DNA of 58,003 bases from Caldifarciminota bacterium (GTDB taxonomy: Bacteria; Hydrothermota; Tepidihabitantia; SM23-42), in the NCBI GenBank assembly GCA_020349965.1, contig CP070705.1, forward strand, positions 1,750,355 to 1,808,357, given 5' to 3'. Each line of letters starts with the position of its first letter. The stretch's first letter is position 1. The translations under genes and the position numbers were made by a program. The notes under the pieces were generated by a model. It worked only from the letters and a program-made list of their open reading frames with translations, was not told the DNA's origin and searched no databases. Of the stretch, positions 50,900 to 58,003 are shown piece after piece.

Positions 50900-52621
50900 C
50901 TAGTCTTTCATCAGTTCTTCTTCCATGATCTGGTGCTGGTAGAGTTTCAGATACAACCCCTCTTTCTTAAGCAGTGCCTCGTGTGGTCCCTGTTCCACGA
51001 CTTTGCCCTTGTCGAGGACATATATGTAGTCGCAAATCGAAAGGACTGAAAGGCGGTGGGAAATGATGATCAGCGTCGTGCCCGGTATTTCGGATAACTG
51101 GGTAATCAGTGCCTTTTCGGTGTCCGCATCGAGATTTGAAGTCGCGTCGTCGAGTACGAGGATTTTGGGTCGGCCGAGGATGGCGCGGGCGATTGCCACG
51201 CGTTGCTTCTCCCCGCCGGATATCCGCAATCCGCGCTCGCCGATCAGTTCGTCGAGCCCCTTGGGCGCACCGCGCACAAAACCCTCGAGCTGCGCGAGTT
51301 TCACTGCGTTGTTGACCATGGGCGTATCTATCCTGCGGCCGAACGTTATGTTGTTATAGATACTCTCCGAAAATAGTGATGGTTCCTGGGGAATGTAACC
51401 AAAAAGAGAACGCAATTCAGATAGCCGAATTTCCCGCATATCCGTTCCGTTCAATTTTACCCTTCCTGCACTCGGTTCGGCAATGCGCATGAGCACCTGG
51501 AGCAGCGTCGTTTTGCCCGAGCCGACCGTGCCTGCGATTCCGATTTTCTGACCGGGTTCGATCTTGATACTGATTCCATCGAGGATCAATGGGCCGTCTT
51601 CTGCGTACCTGAAAGATACATTCTCCATGGCGATGCCTCTGTGATCCGCCTCTTGCACCTGACCGACATCCTTAACATCGGGCGGGAAATTTTTCATTTC
51701 TTCAATGCGTTCGCTCTGCACCTGGGCGCGTTTCTTGGAAACGAAGAAGTTGCCGATCCTCAACATTGGATCGAGCAGAAGTATGATATATGCGTTGAAG
51801 GCGACGAATTCACCGATCGTAAGATCGCCTCTGATGATGAACAACCCGCCAAAGAGAAGTACGAGTATTACGCCGGTCTCTTCAATGGCGGTGAAAAGAG
51901 TGTGAATAAGAGCTTCTAATCTGATGACCTTGATCGACGCGGCAACACGTTTCTTGAGCATCTCGATGAATCGCAGGTCGGTTTTCTTCTCTGTGATGTA
52001 TGACTTCACCAATTTTATGCCGGTGAAACTCGACTGCATATGGTTATTCGTGTTCGATATTGAATCGCGCCAGGCATAATAGTATTTGTACATGATGGGA
52101 CTTATCTTGAGCCAACCTACCGCGGCTACGCTAATGGGCAGGGCAGAGATCAGCGTAAGCAACGGGTTTATTTTAATAAGGAAGAGAAGTGCAACAACCA
52201 GAGCAAAAATACCCTCGATGGGTCTGAAAAGACCTGAACAGGAAAACCAGGCGAGTTCGTTGAGGTCATGATCTACGCGCTGCAGAATGTCGCCGGCAGG
52301 GAATCGATTGAGGAATGAGTGTCCCTTGCGTAGTATTTTGGAGAAGGTGTTGGTACGTTCGTCGATGAGGTACATTTCGTTGCTGCGTCCGCGCGTGTAG
52401 GGCAACAGAGAGTTGAATACGGCGCGAAGGAAGCCGATCCCCCCGATGATCATAATGAACCAAAGAAGATCCTGGCGCGCGAAGTTCACTCTTATGCCGT
52501 CGATCACATCCTTGAGGATGTACGGAAAGATGAGAGAGATGATCGTATTGATGAATGAGAACGTTACAAGGAATGAGAACCATATCTTGTGCCGCTTCCA
52601 GAAATGGATGACTGATCTCAT
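50900..52621 (-). CDS. ABC exporter subunit, ATPase with Asp in place of catalytic Glu
   Basis: A 573-residue half-transporter with six transmembrane helices (~12-295) and a C-terminal nucleotide-binding domain. Walker A GTVGSGKTT (364-372), Q-loop YIPQEPSLFS, canonical signature ISGGEKQ (467-473), Walker B ILVLDDATSNLD with Asp492 where catalytic Glu is usual, and H-loop IISHR. Together with the next gene it forms a heterodimer like BmrCD or TM287/288. This subunit supplies the Walker site of the degenerate pocket and the signature of the active pocket. The substrate (drug, lipid or peptide) is unknown. Its ATG overlaps the partner stop by four bases. Confidence 0.94.
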   Translation of the reverse strand: MRSVIHFWKRHKIWFSFLVTFSFINTIISLIFPYILKDVIDGIRVNFARQDLLWFIMIIGGIGFLRAVFNSLLPYTRGRSNEMYLIDERTNTFSKILRKGHSFLNRFPAGDILQRVDHDLNELAWFSCSGLFRPIEGIFALVVALLFLIKINPLLTLISALPISVAAVGWLKISPIMYKYYYAWRDSISNTNNHMQSSFTGIKLVKSYITEKKTDLRFIEMLKKRVAASIKVIRLEALIHTLFTAIEETGVILVLLFGGLFIIRGDLTIGEFVAFNAYIILLLDPMLRIGNFFVSKKRAQVQSERIEEMKNFPPDVKDVGQVQEADHRGIAMENVSFRYAEDGPLILDGISIKIEPGQKIGIAGTVGSGKTTLLQVLMRIAEPSAGRVKLNGTDMREIRLSELRSLFGYIPQEPSLFSESIYNNITFGRRIDTPMVNNAVKLAQLEGFVRGAPKGLDELIGERGLRISGGEKQRVAIARAILGRPKILVLDDATSNLDADTEKALITQLSEIPGTTLIIISHRLSVLSICDYIYVLDKGKVVEQGPHEALLKKEGLYLKLYQHQIMEEELMKD

Positions 52622-54405
52622 TGCGCCCCGCTCAGATATTGCAGCCTGTACATTTTATAGTAGTGTCCTTTTTCGCGCAGGAGGTCGCCATGTTTCCCCT
52701 GTTCCACCAGCTTGCCCTTATGGATGACGAGCACCCGGTCAGCAAGTCGTGTGGTCGTGAGACGATGGGCGATGATAATAGCGGTGCGTCCTTTCAGGAG
52801 TTCTTTTAGTCCCTGCTGGATCAACCGTTCGCTCTGTGGATCGACGGACGATGTTGCTTCGTCGAGAATGAGTATTTCAGGGTCGAAGACAAGTGCCCTC
52901 GTATATGATATTAGCTGCCTTTCTCCGAAGGAAAGATTTATGCCTTGTTCGACGATATTCGTTCTGTAACCATCCGGGAGAGTCGAGATGCGGTCATGGA
53001 TCTTAGCCCGCTTTGCGGCGTCGAATATTTGATCATCCGGTATCGCGGAATCGAAGAGCCTCAGATTTTCGAGTATCGAACCGGGGAACAGGATGACGTC
53101 CTGAGGAACAAATCCGATTCTCGAGCGTAGCGAGTGGCGTTCGATATCGGCCAGAGGTGTGCCGTCGATGAGGATGTCGCCGTCTTGAGGCGAGTAATAC
53201 TTCAGAAGAAGCGATATGATCGATGTTTTACCGCCTCCGGTCTCACCGACGAGCGCGATCCGCTCGCCTTTCGCGATGCGGAAATTCAAATTCTTGAGGA
53301 CCCAGTTCTTGTCTTCATAGAAGAAACTCAGGTCTTTGAATTCTATCGCGTGTTCGAATTCTCTGAGGACGTGTTTCTCGTCAACGTGGAACTCCTCCTT
53401 AATCGATAGGATATTGAATACCCTCTCGGCCGCAGCGAAAGCGCGCTCGATGACGTTTATCTGGTCTGACAATCCGCGCAGCGGTACGAAGAGGCGGGTG
53501 ATGTAACTTATGAAGAGATATAGAGTACCGATCGAGATCAGTCCTGCAAGCGCCCAGATCCCGCCGAAGCCGAGCACGAGAACGATTCCGATGATCTCAC
53601 CCAATTCCACGAAGAGCCAGATCCGGTACCATAAGGAAAGCGCTTTCATATCATATTTGTACTTGTCCTTTCCCATCCGGTGGATCTTCGATACAAAATT
53701 GTCTTGCTGCTGGAACGCCTGCACGACATTGAGCGATTTCACCGTTTCTACCACAAAACCGTTTATTTCGGCGATGGTCTTTCTCAGATTTACGTATACG
53801 GAACGGGCATGTTTCTCGAACCACCAGAAACTGTATGCAAAGATCGGCAGCATCACCAGGATCAGCAGGTAAAGGCGCCAGCTTACAACGCACATGACTA
53901 CCGACATCCCGACGAGCAGGGCAATGTTGCTGACCAGTATGACGGCGGTGGATGAGAAAAGGGATTTCAATGCCTCGGTGTCACTTTCGACTCGGGAAAT
54001 CAGTGAGCCGACTGGATGTTTGTCATAATAGGATATCGGCAGCCTGAGGAGGTGTCTGAACATGTCGGCCTTAAGATCGGCGATCGCCCTCTCACCTGTG
54101 ATCATGATCTCTATTTGCTGGAAGTACCGGACGACGATCACGACGATCTGTACGACAATATATATAGCAGCGATTAGTATCAATCCCTGCGTGCTTTGAT
54201 TGGGGATTTCAACATCGATGGCACGTTTGATGAGGATCGGACCGAGCAGGGTAAGGAGTGTCGAGAAAAGTAGGAGGAACGAAGCAATGATTATCGTCTT
54301 TGTGTATTTGCGGAAATAAGGCAGCAAGTTCTTGATAATGCGCCAATTCACTTTTCTCGTGTCATCTTGTTCAACAGCGTAGGGATCCTCCCAGTGCCAG
54401 CGCAT
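52618..54405 (-). CDS. ABC exporter subunit, ATPase with canonical Walker B
   Basis: A 595-residue half-transporter with six transmembrane helices (~35-310). Walker A GETGGGKTS (387-395), Q-loop FVPQDVILFP, altered signature LSFGERQ (491-497), Walker B ILILDEATSSVD with catalytic Glu516, and H-loop IIAHR. The altered signature complements the Asp492 of the partner, so one ATP site of the heterodimer is degenerate and one is active. It is first in the two-gene operon. ATG 54405 sits six bases after the -10 box without a ribosome-binding site, so the transcript appears leaderless. Confidence 0.94.
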   Translation of the reverse strand: MRWHWEDPYAVEQDDTRKVNWRIIKNLLPYFRKYTKTIIIASFLLLFSTLLTLLGPILIKRAIDVEIPNQSTQGLILIAAIYIVVQIVVIVVRYFQQIEIMITGERAIADLKADMFRHLLRLPISYYDKHPVGSLISRVESDTEALKSLFSSTAVILVSNIALLVGMSVVMCVVSWRLYLLILVMLPIFAYSFWWFEKHARSVYVNLRKTIAEINGFVVETVKSLNVVQAFQQQDNFVSKIHRMGKDKYKYDMKALSLWYRIWLFVELGEIIGIVLVLGFGGIWALAGLISIGTLYLFISYITRLFVPLRGLSDQINVIERAFAAAERVFNILSIKEEFHVDEKHVLREFEHAIEFKDLSFFYEDKNWVLKNLNFRIAKGERIALVGETGGGKTSIISLLLKYYSPQDGDILIDGTPLADIERHSLRSRIGFVPQDVILFPGSILENLRLFDSAIPDDQIFDAAKRAKIHDRISTLPDGYRTNIVEQGINLSFGERQLISYTRALVFDPEILILDEATSSVDPQSERLIQQGLKELLKGRTAIIIAHRLTTTRLADRVLVIHKGKLVEQGKHGDLLREKGHYYKMYRLQYLSGAQ

Positions 54406-54411
54406 AAGTTC

Positions 54412-54441
54412 ATATTATGCACACAATTTCGTTATTGTCAA
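54412..54441 (-). promoter_or_regulatory. Promoter TTGACA-18-TAATAT, leaderless ABC-exporter transcript
   Basis: On the minus strand TTGACA (54436-54441) and TAATAT (54412-54417); reading the -10 as ATAATA gives a 17-base spacer. Six bases separate it from ATG 54405. The remainder of the gap up to 54657 holds no gene, only a direct CTGATATTCTG repeat. Confidence 0.7.
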
Positions 54442-54657
54442 ATGCATTTGGTAATAAAGACCTGTCATGGTGGATGAAACCGATGGCCGGCGACAACGTG
54501 GCGATAACACCGATGGCTTTTCTGATATTCTGCTTCGCTGATAGACTTCTTGCTGATATTCTGATGTCCTGATTCACTTCTCCTCCTCCTGGTTCCTGTA
54601 TTTTTCTTTTCGCTTTGACCTATACCCTTTGCTCTATGCGTTAATCATGCGCAGTAA

Positions 54658-54685
54658 TTGACTTTGCACGGCAGATTGTTATAAT
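54658..54685 (+). promoter_or_regulatory. Promoter TTGACT-16-TATAAT, leaderless DUF2330 transcript
   Basis: TTGACT at 54658-54663, 16-base spacer, TATAAT at 54680-54685, then five bases before ATG 54691. Confidence 0.78.
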
Positions 54686-54690
54686 AACGC

Positions 54691-55569
54691 ATGAAGCGCA
54701 TTGGTGTATTAGCAACCCTCTCCATCATCACCACTACATTTTGTTTTGCTGATCGCGGCATGATGCCTTTCAATCCCAATGTGCAGATCTTCGAACCTGT
54801 TCAGCGGGCAATGATCGCCTGGAACGGTACCGATGAGATACTGCTCTTGAGTACGGACGTGCACGCGTCGGAATCGACCATGGTCCTGGAAGTTCTCCCC
54901 CTTCCGGCAGAACCGGAGGTGAAAAAGGGAGACCTGGAGACTTTTCGCCGGGCGACCGACTTGATCAACTGGAAGATCCACCGCGGAGGCGTTTCGAAGG
55001 GTAGGGTGCTCTCAGAAGGTGTGGTGGTTCCGTCCGGTGAGGTTACATTTCACAAGCAAATCGGCGCCCACGATATTTCGGTGACTCATCTGCTCAATGC
55101 GTCGGGTTTTGTCGCATGGGTGGTACGATACCTACAATCCATTGGTATCGAGGAGGATATTGTCTCACCGGCAATGAATAATCTGATCGAGGATTATATC
55201 AAGGATGGATTCGAATGGTTCGTGTTTGATGTTGTATCATTAGGTGAAGATATCGTGACCAATGAGCCAATACAGTATTGCTTCAAGAGTGACCATTTGT
55301 TCTACCCTTTGAAGATTACGAGCACGGCACAAGGTTCGACGTCGATCGAGCTTCTTATCCTCACGCCGCGGCTTCTGAATAGATTTCCATCCCTGCCGAT
55401 CGACCGCATACACCTGAAGCACGACCCGGTTGAGATCAGTCAGGATGAACTCAGAGGTTTGAATGAAGATATGTACTCACTGCTCAAAGGGTATGACAGG
55501 ATGAGACTGCGTATCTGGGAGATCGTGGGTGATTTGGAAGAGTTTGATGCCGACTTGCTGGCAAGGTGA
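54691..55569 (+). CDS. DUF2330-domain exported protein
   Basis: A 292-residue protein. A signal peptide spans residues 1-20 (MKRIGVLATLSIITTTFCFA), and the mature part begins DRGMMPFNPNVQIFEPVQRAMIAWNGTDEILLLST, which is typical of DUF2330 proteins. It continues with VLEVLPLPAEPEV and, in the second half, FEWFVFDVVSL and YCFKSDHLFYPLKI. The family is secreted or periplasmic and functionally uncharacterised. The transcript is predicted to be leaderless. It diverges from the ABC exporter operon. Confidence 0.82.
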   Translation: MKRIGVLATLSIITTTFCFADRGMMPFNPNVQIFEPVQRAMIAWNGTDEILLLSTDVHASESTMVLEVLPLPAEPEVKKGDLETFRRATDLINWKIHRGGVSKGRVLSEGVVVPSGEVTFHKQIGAHDISVTHLLNASGFVAWVVRYLQSIGIEEDIVSPAMNNLIEDYIKDGFEWFVFDVVSLGEDIVTNEPIQYCFKSDHLFYPLKITSTAQGSTSIELLILTPRLLNRFPSLPIDRIHLKHDPVEISQDELRGLNEDMYSLLKGYDRMRLRIWEIVGDLEEFDADLLAR

Positions 55570-55648
55570 GACGTATGCCATCAATTGCCTTCAAGTACCT
55601 TCATGAATTTTACCCGTATCTGTGATATGGTTGTATCTAATGTCCCGT

Positions 55649-55674
55649 ACTTCCCCAAGATGATGCGGGGAAGT
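55649..55674. other. 8-base hairpin before the deoxyhypusine-synthase-like gene
   Basis: ACTTCCCC / GGGGAAGT with a 10-base loop lies 30 bases before ATG 55704. It could terminate the DUF2330 transcript or act in the leader of the next gene; there is no T-run. Confidence 0.45.
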
Positions 55675-55703
55675 TGCCTTGCTTAGTGTAAGGAGAATTG
55701 CCG

Positions 55704-56873
55704 ATGAAAAAGAAGAAGAAGATGAAGCGATACAAGCAATATGATATTTTGCCTAAATGGCTCAGAGGAAAGAAGTTCCCCAATATGTACAAATACCTTT
55801 CGGGCCCAAGGATTTACCCGGATCCGATCACGGGTCGTGAAAAATTGACCGGCGTAATCGAAAAAACATTTCTTGCCTACAATTCGGCGCGCATCCGGGA
55901 AGCCTGTCGTCTGTTTACCGAGAAGATGCTCAAACGCGATGTTTACGTCGGCATGAGTCTTGCCGGCGCGTTAACTCCTGCTGGTCTCGGCAAGTCCGTA
56001 ATCGTCCCTCTAATAAATGCAGGTTTTGTGGATTGGATCGTCTCTACGGGTGCTAATTTGTATCATGATCTGCATTTTGCTTTTGATTTACCCCTGCATA
56101 TCGGGTCTCATCACGTGAATGATGCCGCATTACGCGACAGTGGTGTGGTCCGAATCTATGATATCCTTTTGAGTTATACTGACTGCCTGCTCGAAACAGA
56201 CCGTCGGCTGCGCGAGATCTTGAGCAGACAGGAGTTCCAGAGGATGATGGGCACGTCTGAGCTTCACTACTTGCTCGGCAAATATTGCGCAAAGGAAGAG
56301 GAGAAACAGGGCATCAAGAATGTCTCAGTCCTTGCTGCTGCCTATCGTGCAGGAGTACCGATTTACACAAGTTCACCAGGCGATTCTGGAGTGGGCATGC
56401 ACATTGCTGAGAATTCATTGCGTGACTTTGGAACTCGACTTGTACCGTCAATCGATGTGAACGAAACCGCTGCAATAGTGTATGCGGCAAAGCGGTCGGG
56501 TGGCAAGTCGGCAATTGTGCTTGTTGGCGGAGGGAGCCCGAAGAATTTTGTACTTCAGACCGAACCGCACATCCAGGAAATACTGCATATCCCAGATGTC
56601 GGACACGATTACTTTCTACAGATTACTGATGCGCGGCCGGATACGGGAGGCCTTTCAGGTGCCACACCGCACGAAGCCGTATCCTGGGGCAAGGTCGATC
56701 CTAACCGACTGCCCGACGCCATCGTCTGTTATGTCGATGCGACTGTTGTGCTGCCACTCTTGACTCATTATGCACTGGCAAAACACAAGAAACGCCCGCT
56801 GCGCAGACTTTATGCGAAGCGGGATGAAATGGTTAAGAATTTGGTCAAGAGGTACTGGGAGGAAAACGAGTGA
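55704..56873 (+). CDS. Deoxyhypusine synthase-family protein (bacterial)
   Basis: A 389-residue cytosolic protein of the deoxyhypusine synthase family. Characteristic parts are [77 protein letters not shown] with the Lys expected to carry the imine intermediate, and [17 protein letters not shown]. In eukaryotes and archaea the enzyme moves an aminobutyl group from spermidine to eIF5A/aIF5A using NAD. Bacteria lack that target, and bacterial relatives are linked to polyamine (homospermidine-type) metabolism. That role is inference here. ATG 55704 is preceded by AAGGAGAATTGCCG; the TTG at 55698 is too close to the AAGGAG. Confidence 0.9.
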   Translation: MKKKKKMKRYKQYDILPKWLRGKKFPNMYKYLSGPRIYPDPITGREKLTGVIEKTFLAYNSARIREACRLFTEKMLKRDVYVGMSLAGALTPAGLGKSVIVPLINAGFVDWIVSTGANLYHDLHFAFDLPLHIGSHHVNDAALRDSGVVRIYDILLSYTDCLLETDRRLREILSRQEFQRMMGTSELHYLLGKYCAKEEEKQGIKNVSVLAAAYRAGVPIYTSSPGDSGVGMHIAENSLRDFGTRLVPSIDVNETAAIVYAAKRSGGKSAIVLVGGGSPKNFVLQTEPHIQEILHIPDVGHDYFLQITDARPDTGGLSGATPHEAVSWGKVDPNRLPDAIVCYVDATVVLPLLTHYALAKHKKRPLRRLYAKRDEMVKNLVKRYWEENE

Positions 56874-56919
56874 TCTCTCGTTGTCGCTCGAGACAAATCC
56901 GAAATCAGAATATCCTGAC

Positions 56920-56953
56920 AAGGGGACTGGCTCCGTGAGGTGCCTGTCCCCTT
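56920..56953. repeat. REP-like hairpin, copy 2 (inverse of 50569)
   Basis: The imperfect hairpin AAGGGGACTGG...CCTGTCCCCTT is the near-exact reverse complement of 50569-50599. The bases from here to 57008 are AT-rich and hold no gene. Confidence 0.75.
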
Positions 56954-57008
56954 GGTTCTCCTTGAGTTTATTTGTGATTTTGAATTTAGTGCTTAGTACT
57001 TAGGATTT

Positions 57009-57039
57009 TCCTTTTTGGAATTCAATATTCCAAAAAGGA
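57009..57039. repeat. 13-base perfect hairpin downstream of tRNA-His
   Basis: TCCTTTTTGGAAT and ATTCCAAAAAGGA enclose a 5-base loop. It starts five bases past the tRNA-His 3' end on the minus strand and may mark the end of the tRNA transcript. Confidence 0.6.
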
Positions 57040-57043
57040 CAAG

Positions 57044-57117
57044 GGTGGGTAACGGGACTTGAACCCGCAACATTTGGAGCCACAGTCCAATGCTCTGCCG
57101 GTTGAGCTATACCCACC
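57044..57117 (-). tRNA. tRNA-His (GTG)
   Basis: A full cloverleaf on the minus strand: acceptor GTGGGTA/TACCCAC, D-stem GCTC/GAGC, anticodon stem TTGGA/TCCAA with loop CTGTGGC (anticodon GTG), T-arm GCGGG-TTCAAGT-CCCGT. The extra 5' G facing discriminator C73 is the identity mark of tRNA-His. CCA is not encoded. Confidence 0.97.
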
Positions 57118-57125
57118 AAGAACCA

Positions 57126-57172
57126 GATGCTGGATACTTGATCCTCGATACTGGATTCAAGGACCCAGCATC
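57126..57172. repeat. Imperfect hairpin in the tRNA-His leader
   Basis: GATGCTGG and CCAGCATC close a longer imperfect stem (with CTTGA / TCAAG inside). It lies between the predicted promoter and the tRNA and resembles short intergenic repeats made of TGGATACT-type units. Confidence 0.5.
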
Positions 57173-57174
57173 TT

Positions 57175-57202
57175 ATTATAAGCAATCTCCATCGTGGCGC
57201 AA
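57175..57202 (-). promoter_or_regulatory. Possible promoter TTGCGC-16-TATAAT for tRNA-His
   Basis: On the minus strand TTGCGC (57197-57202) and a perfect TATAAT (57175-57180) with a 16-base spacer, about 58 bases before the tRNA 5' end. Confidence 0.5.
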
Positions 57203-57229
57203 TATACTCCAACCACGGGAGATCCGAAA

Positions 57230-57303
57230 TACCCCGCGCAGGATTTGAACCTGCAACCCGCTGATTAAGAATCAGCTGCTCTGCCAAATTGAGCTAGCGG
57301 GGC
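57230..57303 (-). tRNA. tRNA-Lys (CTT)
   Basis: A cloverleaf on the minus strand: acceptor GCCCCGC/GCGGGGT, D-stem GCTC/GAGC, anticodon stem GCTGA/TCAGC with loop TTCTTAA (anticodon CTT), T-arm GCAGG-TTCAAAT-CCTGC, discriminator A. CCA is not encoded. Confidence 0.97.
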
Positions 57304-57347
57304 GTATAACCGCGAGACGCTGTACGCCTGCTCCGCACCACCGTACC

Positions 57348-57431
57348 GTCATTGCAAGGAGCGAAGCGATGTGGCAATCTCCACTCCCCTCTGTCATTGC
57401 GAGTCTTGCGGAACAAGACGAAGCAATCTCC
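57348..57431. repeat. Two tandem copies of a GTCATTGC...GCAATCTCC repeat
   Basis: Copy 1 (57348-57382) and copy 2 (57393-57431) both begin GTCATTGC and end GCAATCTCC, with a CGAAGC-type centre. This is a short palindromic intergenic repeat seen widely in environmental bacteria. It lies between tRNA-Lys and tRNA-Arg. Confidence 0.72.
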
Positions 57432-57484
57432 GCTCAGATCAAAGATTTGAAAGATCGTACTCCCTCGCTTACGCTCGGGACTCT

Positions 57485-57521
57485 CAATTCTGCAGCTACA
57501 TCACAGATGTAGGCAGAATTG
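57485..57521. other. Strong hairpin directly downstream of tRNA-Arg
   Basis: CAATTCTGC-CTACATC pairs with GATGTAG-GCAGAATTG (16 pairs, a 2-base bulge, 3-base loop). It starts four bases past the tRNA-Arg 3' end and may end the tRNA transcript or mark a recombination site. Confidence 0.65.
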
Positions 57522-57524
57522 GAG

Positions 57525-57598
57525 CGCGCCTGAGGTGAATCGAACACCTAACCTACGGATTAGAAATCCGTTGCTCTATCCGATTGAGCTACAGGCGC
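57525..57598 (-). tRNA. tRNA-Arg (TCT)
   Basis: A cloverleaf on the minus strand: acceptor GCGCCTG/CAGGCGC, D-stem GCTC/GAGC, anticodon stem ACGGA/TCCGT with loop TTTCTAA (anticodon TCT), T-arm AGGTG-TTCGATT-CACCT, discriminator G. CCA is not encoded. Confidence 0.97.
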
Positions 57599-57609
57599 AT
57601 AATGCTTTG

Positions 57610-58003
57610 CTAAACGCTACCCTCATTTTGTGGAAGGTTTGTGGAAGCTTCATGCGATATGCCAGTTATGCTTTCGATGACCTTCCGTTTACGCTCCTCG
57701 TTTGGATGCAGGTAGCGTTCCGTGCTCTTCAGACTCTTATGACCCATCAATTCCTGAATGGTTTTGATATCAGCACCTTGATTCACCAACCAAGTCCCGA
57801 AAGTATGGCGCAGATCGTGAAAGCGAAGATTGGTAATGCCAGCCCTTCGGCATGCCGCTTTGAAAGCAGTTTTGATAGTCACACGTTGCTTTCCGTTCTT
57901 CCCTGGAAAAACATATGCTGAGCTCAATTGCTGATACCTTTTCCTAAGCAGTTTGTAGACAATTTGATTCATCGGCACAGTACGCGGTGTATTGTTCTTG
58001 GTA
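57610..58003 (-). CDS. Tyrosine-type site-specific integrase, C-terminal part (partial)
   Basis: The frame is open to the window edge, so the N-terminal domains are missing; 131 residues are visible. They contain the end of the catalytic domain: TKNNTPRTVPMN, HDLRHTFGTWLV (the His-x-x-Arg motif), LMGHKSLKSTERYLHP with the second His and the nucleophile Tyr. Such enzymes insert phages, plasmids or islands, often at tRNA genes. The stop codon lies 11 bases before the 5' end of tRNA-Arg on the same strand, so the element, if present, extends beyond the window. The intact motif suggests a recent or functional gene. Confidence 0.93.
   Translation of the reverse strand, partial: TKNNTPRTVPMNQIVYKLLRKRYQQLSSAYVFPGKNGKQRVTIKTAFKAACRRAGITNLRFHDLRHTFGTWLVNQGADIKTIQELMGHKSLKSTERYLHPNEERKRKVIESITGISHEASTNLPQNEGSV

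Noticed and set aside
57000-57287. 95-residue open frame over two tRNAs
   Set aside because: It is the translation of tRNA-His and tRNA-Lys (VAGSNPARG and VAGSSPVTHP are typical tRNA artefacts).
57348-57431. Tandem repeats considered as a CRISPR array
   Set aside because: Only two copies, internally palindromic and variable in the centre; no spacers of equal length and no cas genes.

Overview
The window reads as a chromosomal segment of an uncultured Gram-negative-type bacterium with an anaerobic metabolism. An outer membrane is implied by a TonB-dependent receptor, an OmpA-domain protein and many signal-peptide proteins ending in a FlgD/T9SS-like sorting tail (GVYFxR...K). Anaerobic metabolism is implied by a four-subunit pyruvate:ferredoxin oxidoreductase. 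This mix (secreted repeat proteins with GVYF tails, porGDAB, a bacterial deoxyhypusine-synthase homologue, DUF4159/DUF4175, DUF3795) is what I would expect from candidate division WOR-3 (Stahlbacteria) or a near relative in the Fibrobacterota-Bacteroidota neighbourhood. That placement is inference; there is no rRNA or ribosomal-protein operon here to settle it.

Layout. 1-9.4 kb: the end of a P-type cation ATPase, a LUD-domain protein, a large secreted protein, a membrane-anchored protein of unknown role, a GH113-like lipoprotein, a barrel-like protein and a GNAT acetyltransferase. 9.6-21.3 kb: a DUF1846 protein, a YVTN beta-propeller, an OmpA-domain protein, a small lipoprotein, a repeat protein and a C25-peptidase-like protein with near-duplicate tails, then small Cys-rich, secreted and VOC genes. 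22-37 kb: a HerA/FtsK-type ATPase and a long minus-strand operon (PrsW-like protein, anchored protein, S1C protease, three FlgO/TolB-like TPR paralogues with a TonB receptor between two of them). This operon is the best candidate for an undescribed system. 37.5-41.9 kb: DUF4159-DUF4175-TPR. 41.9-45.7 kb: porGDAB plus a HAD phosphatase. 45.7-50.5 kb: M14 carboxypeptidase, panC and a metallophosphoesterase with a CBM9-like domain. 50.9-56.9 kb: a heterodimeric ABC exporter, a DUF2330 protein and a deoxyhypusine-synthase-like protein. 57.0-58.0 kb: tRNA-His, tRNA-Lys, tRNA-Arg and the C-terminal part of a tyrosine integrase cut by the window edge.

Regulation can be read unusually well. Many genes have a clear TTGACA/TATAAT promoter, mostly with a 16-base spacer, and five start codons lie only 5-7 bases after the -10 box, which implies leaderless mRNAs. 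One promoter (VOC gene) has an 18-base spacer that is entirely an inverted repeat. Intergenic gaps hold several families of short palindromic (REP/REPIN-like) repeats. No transposase gene, CRISPR array or rRNA was seen.
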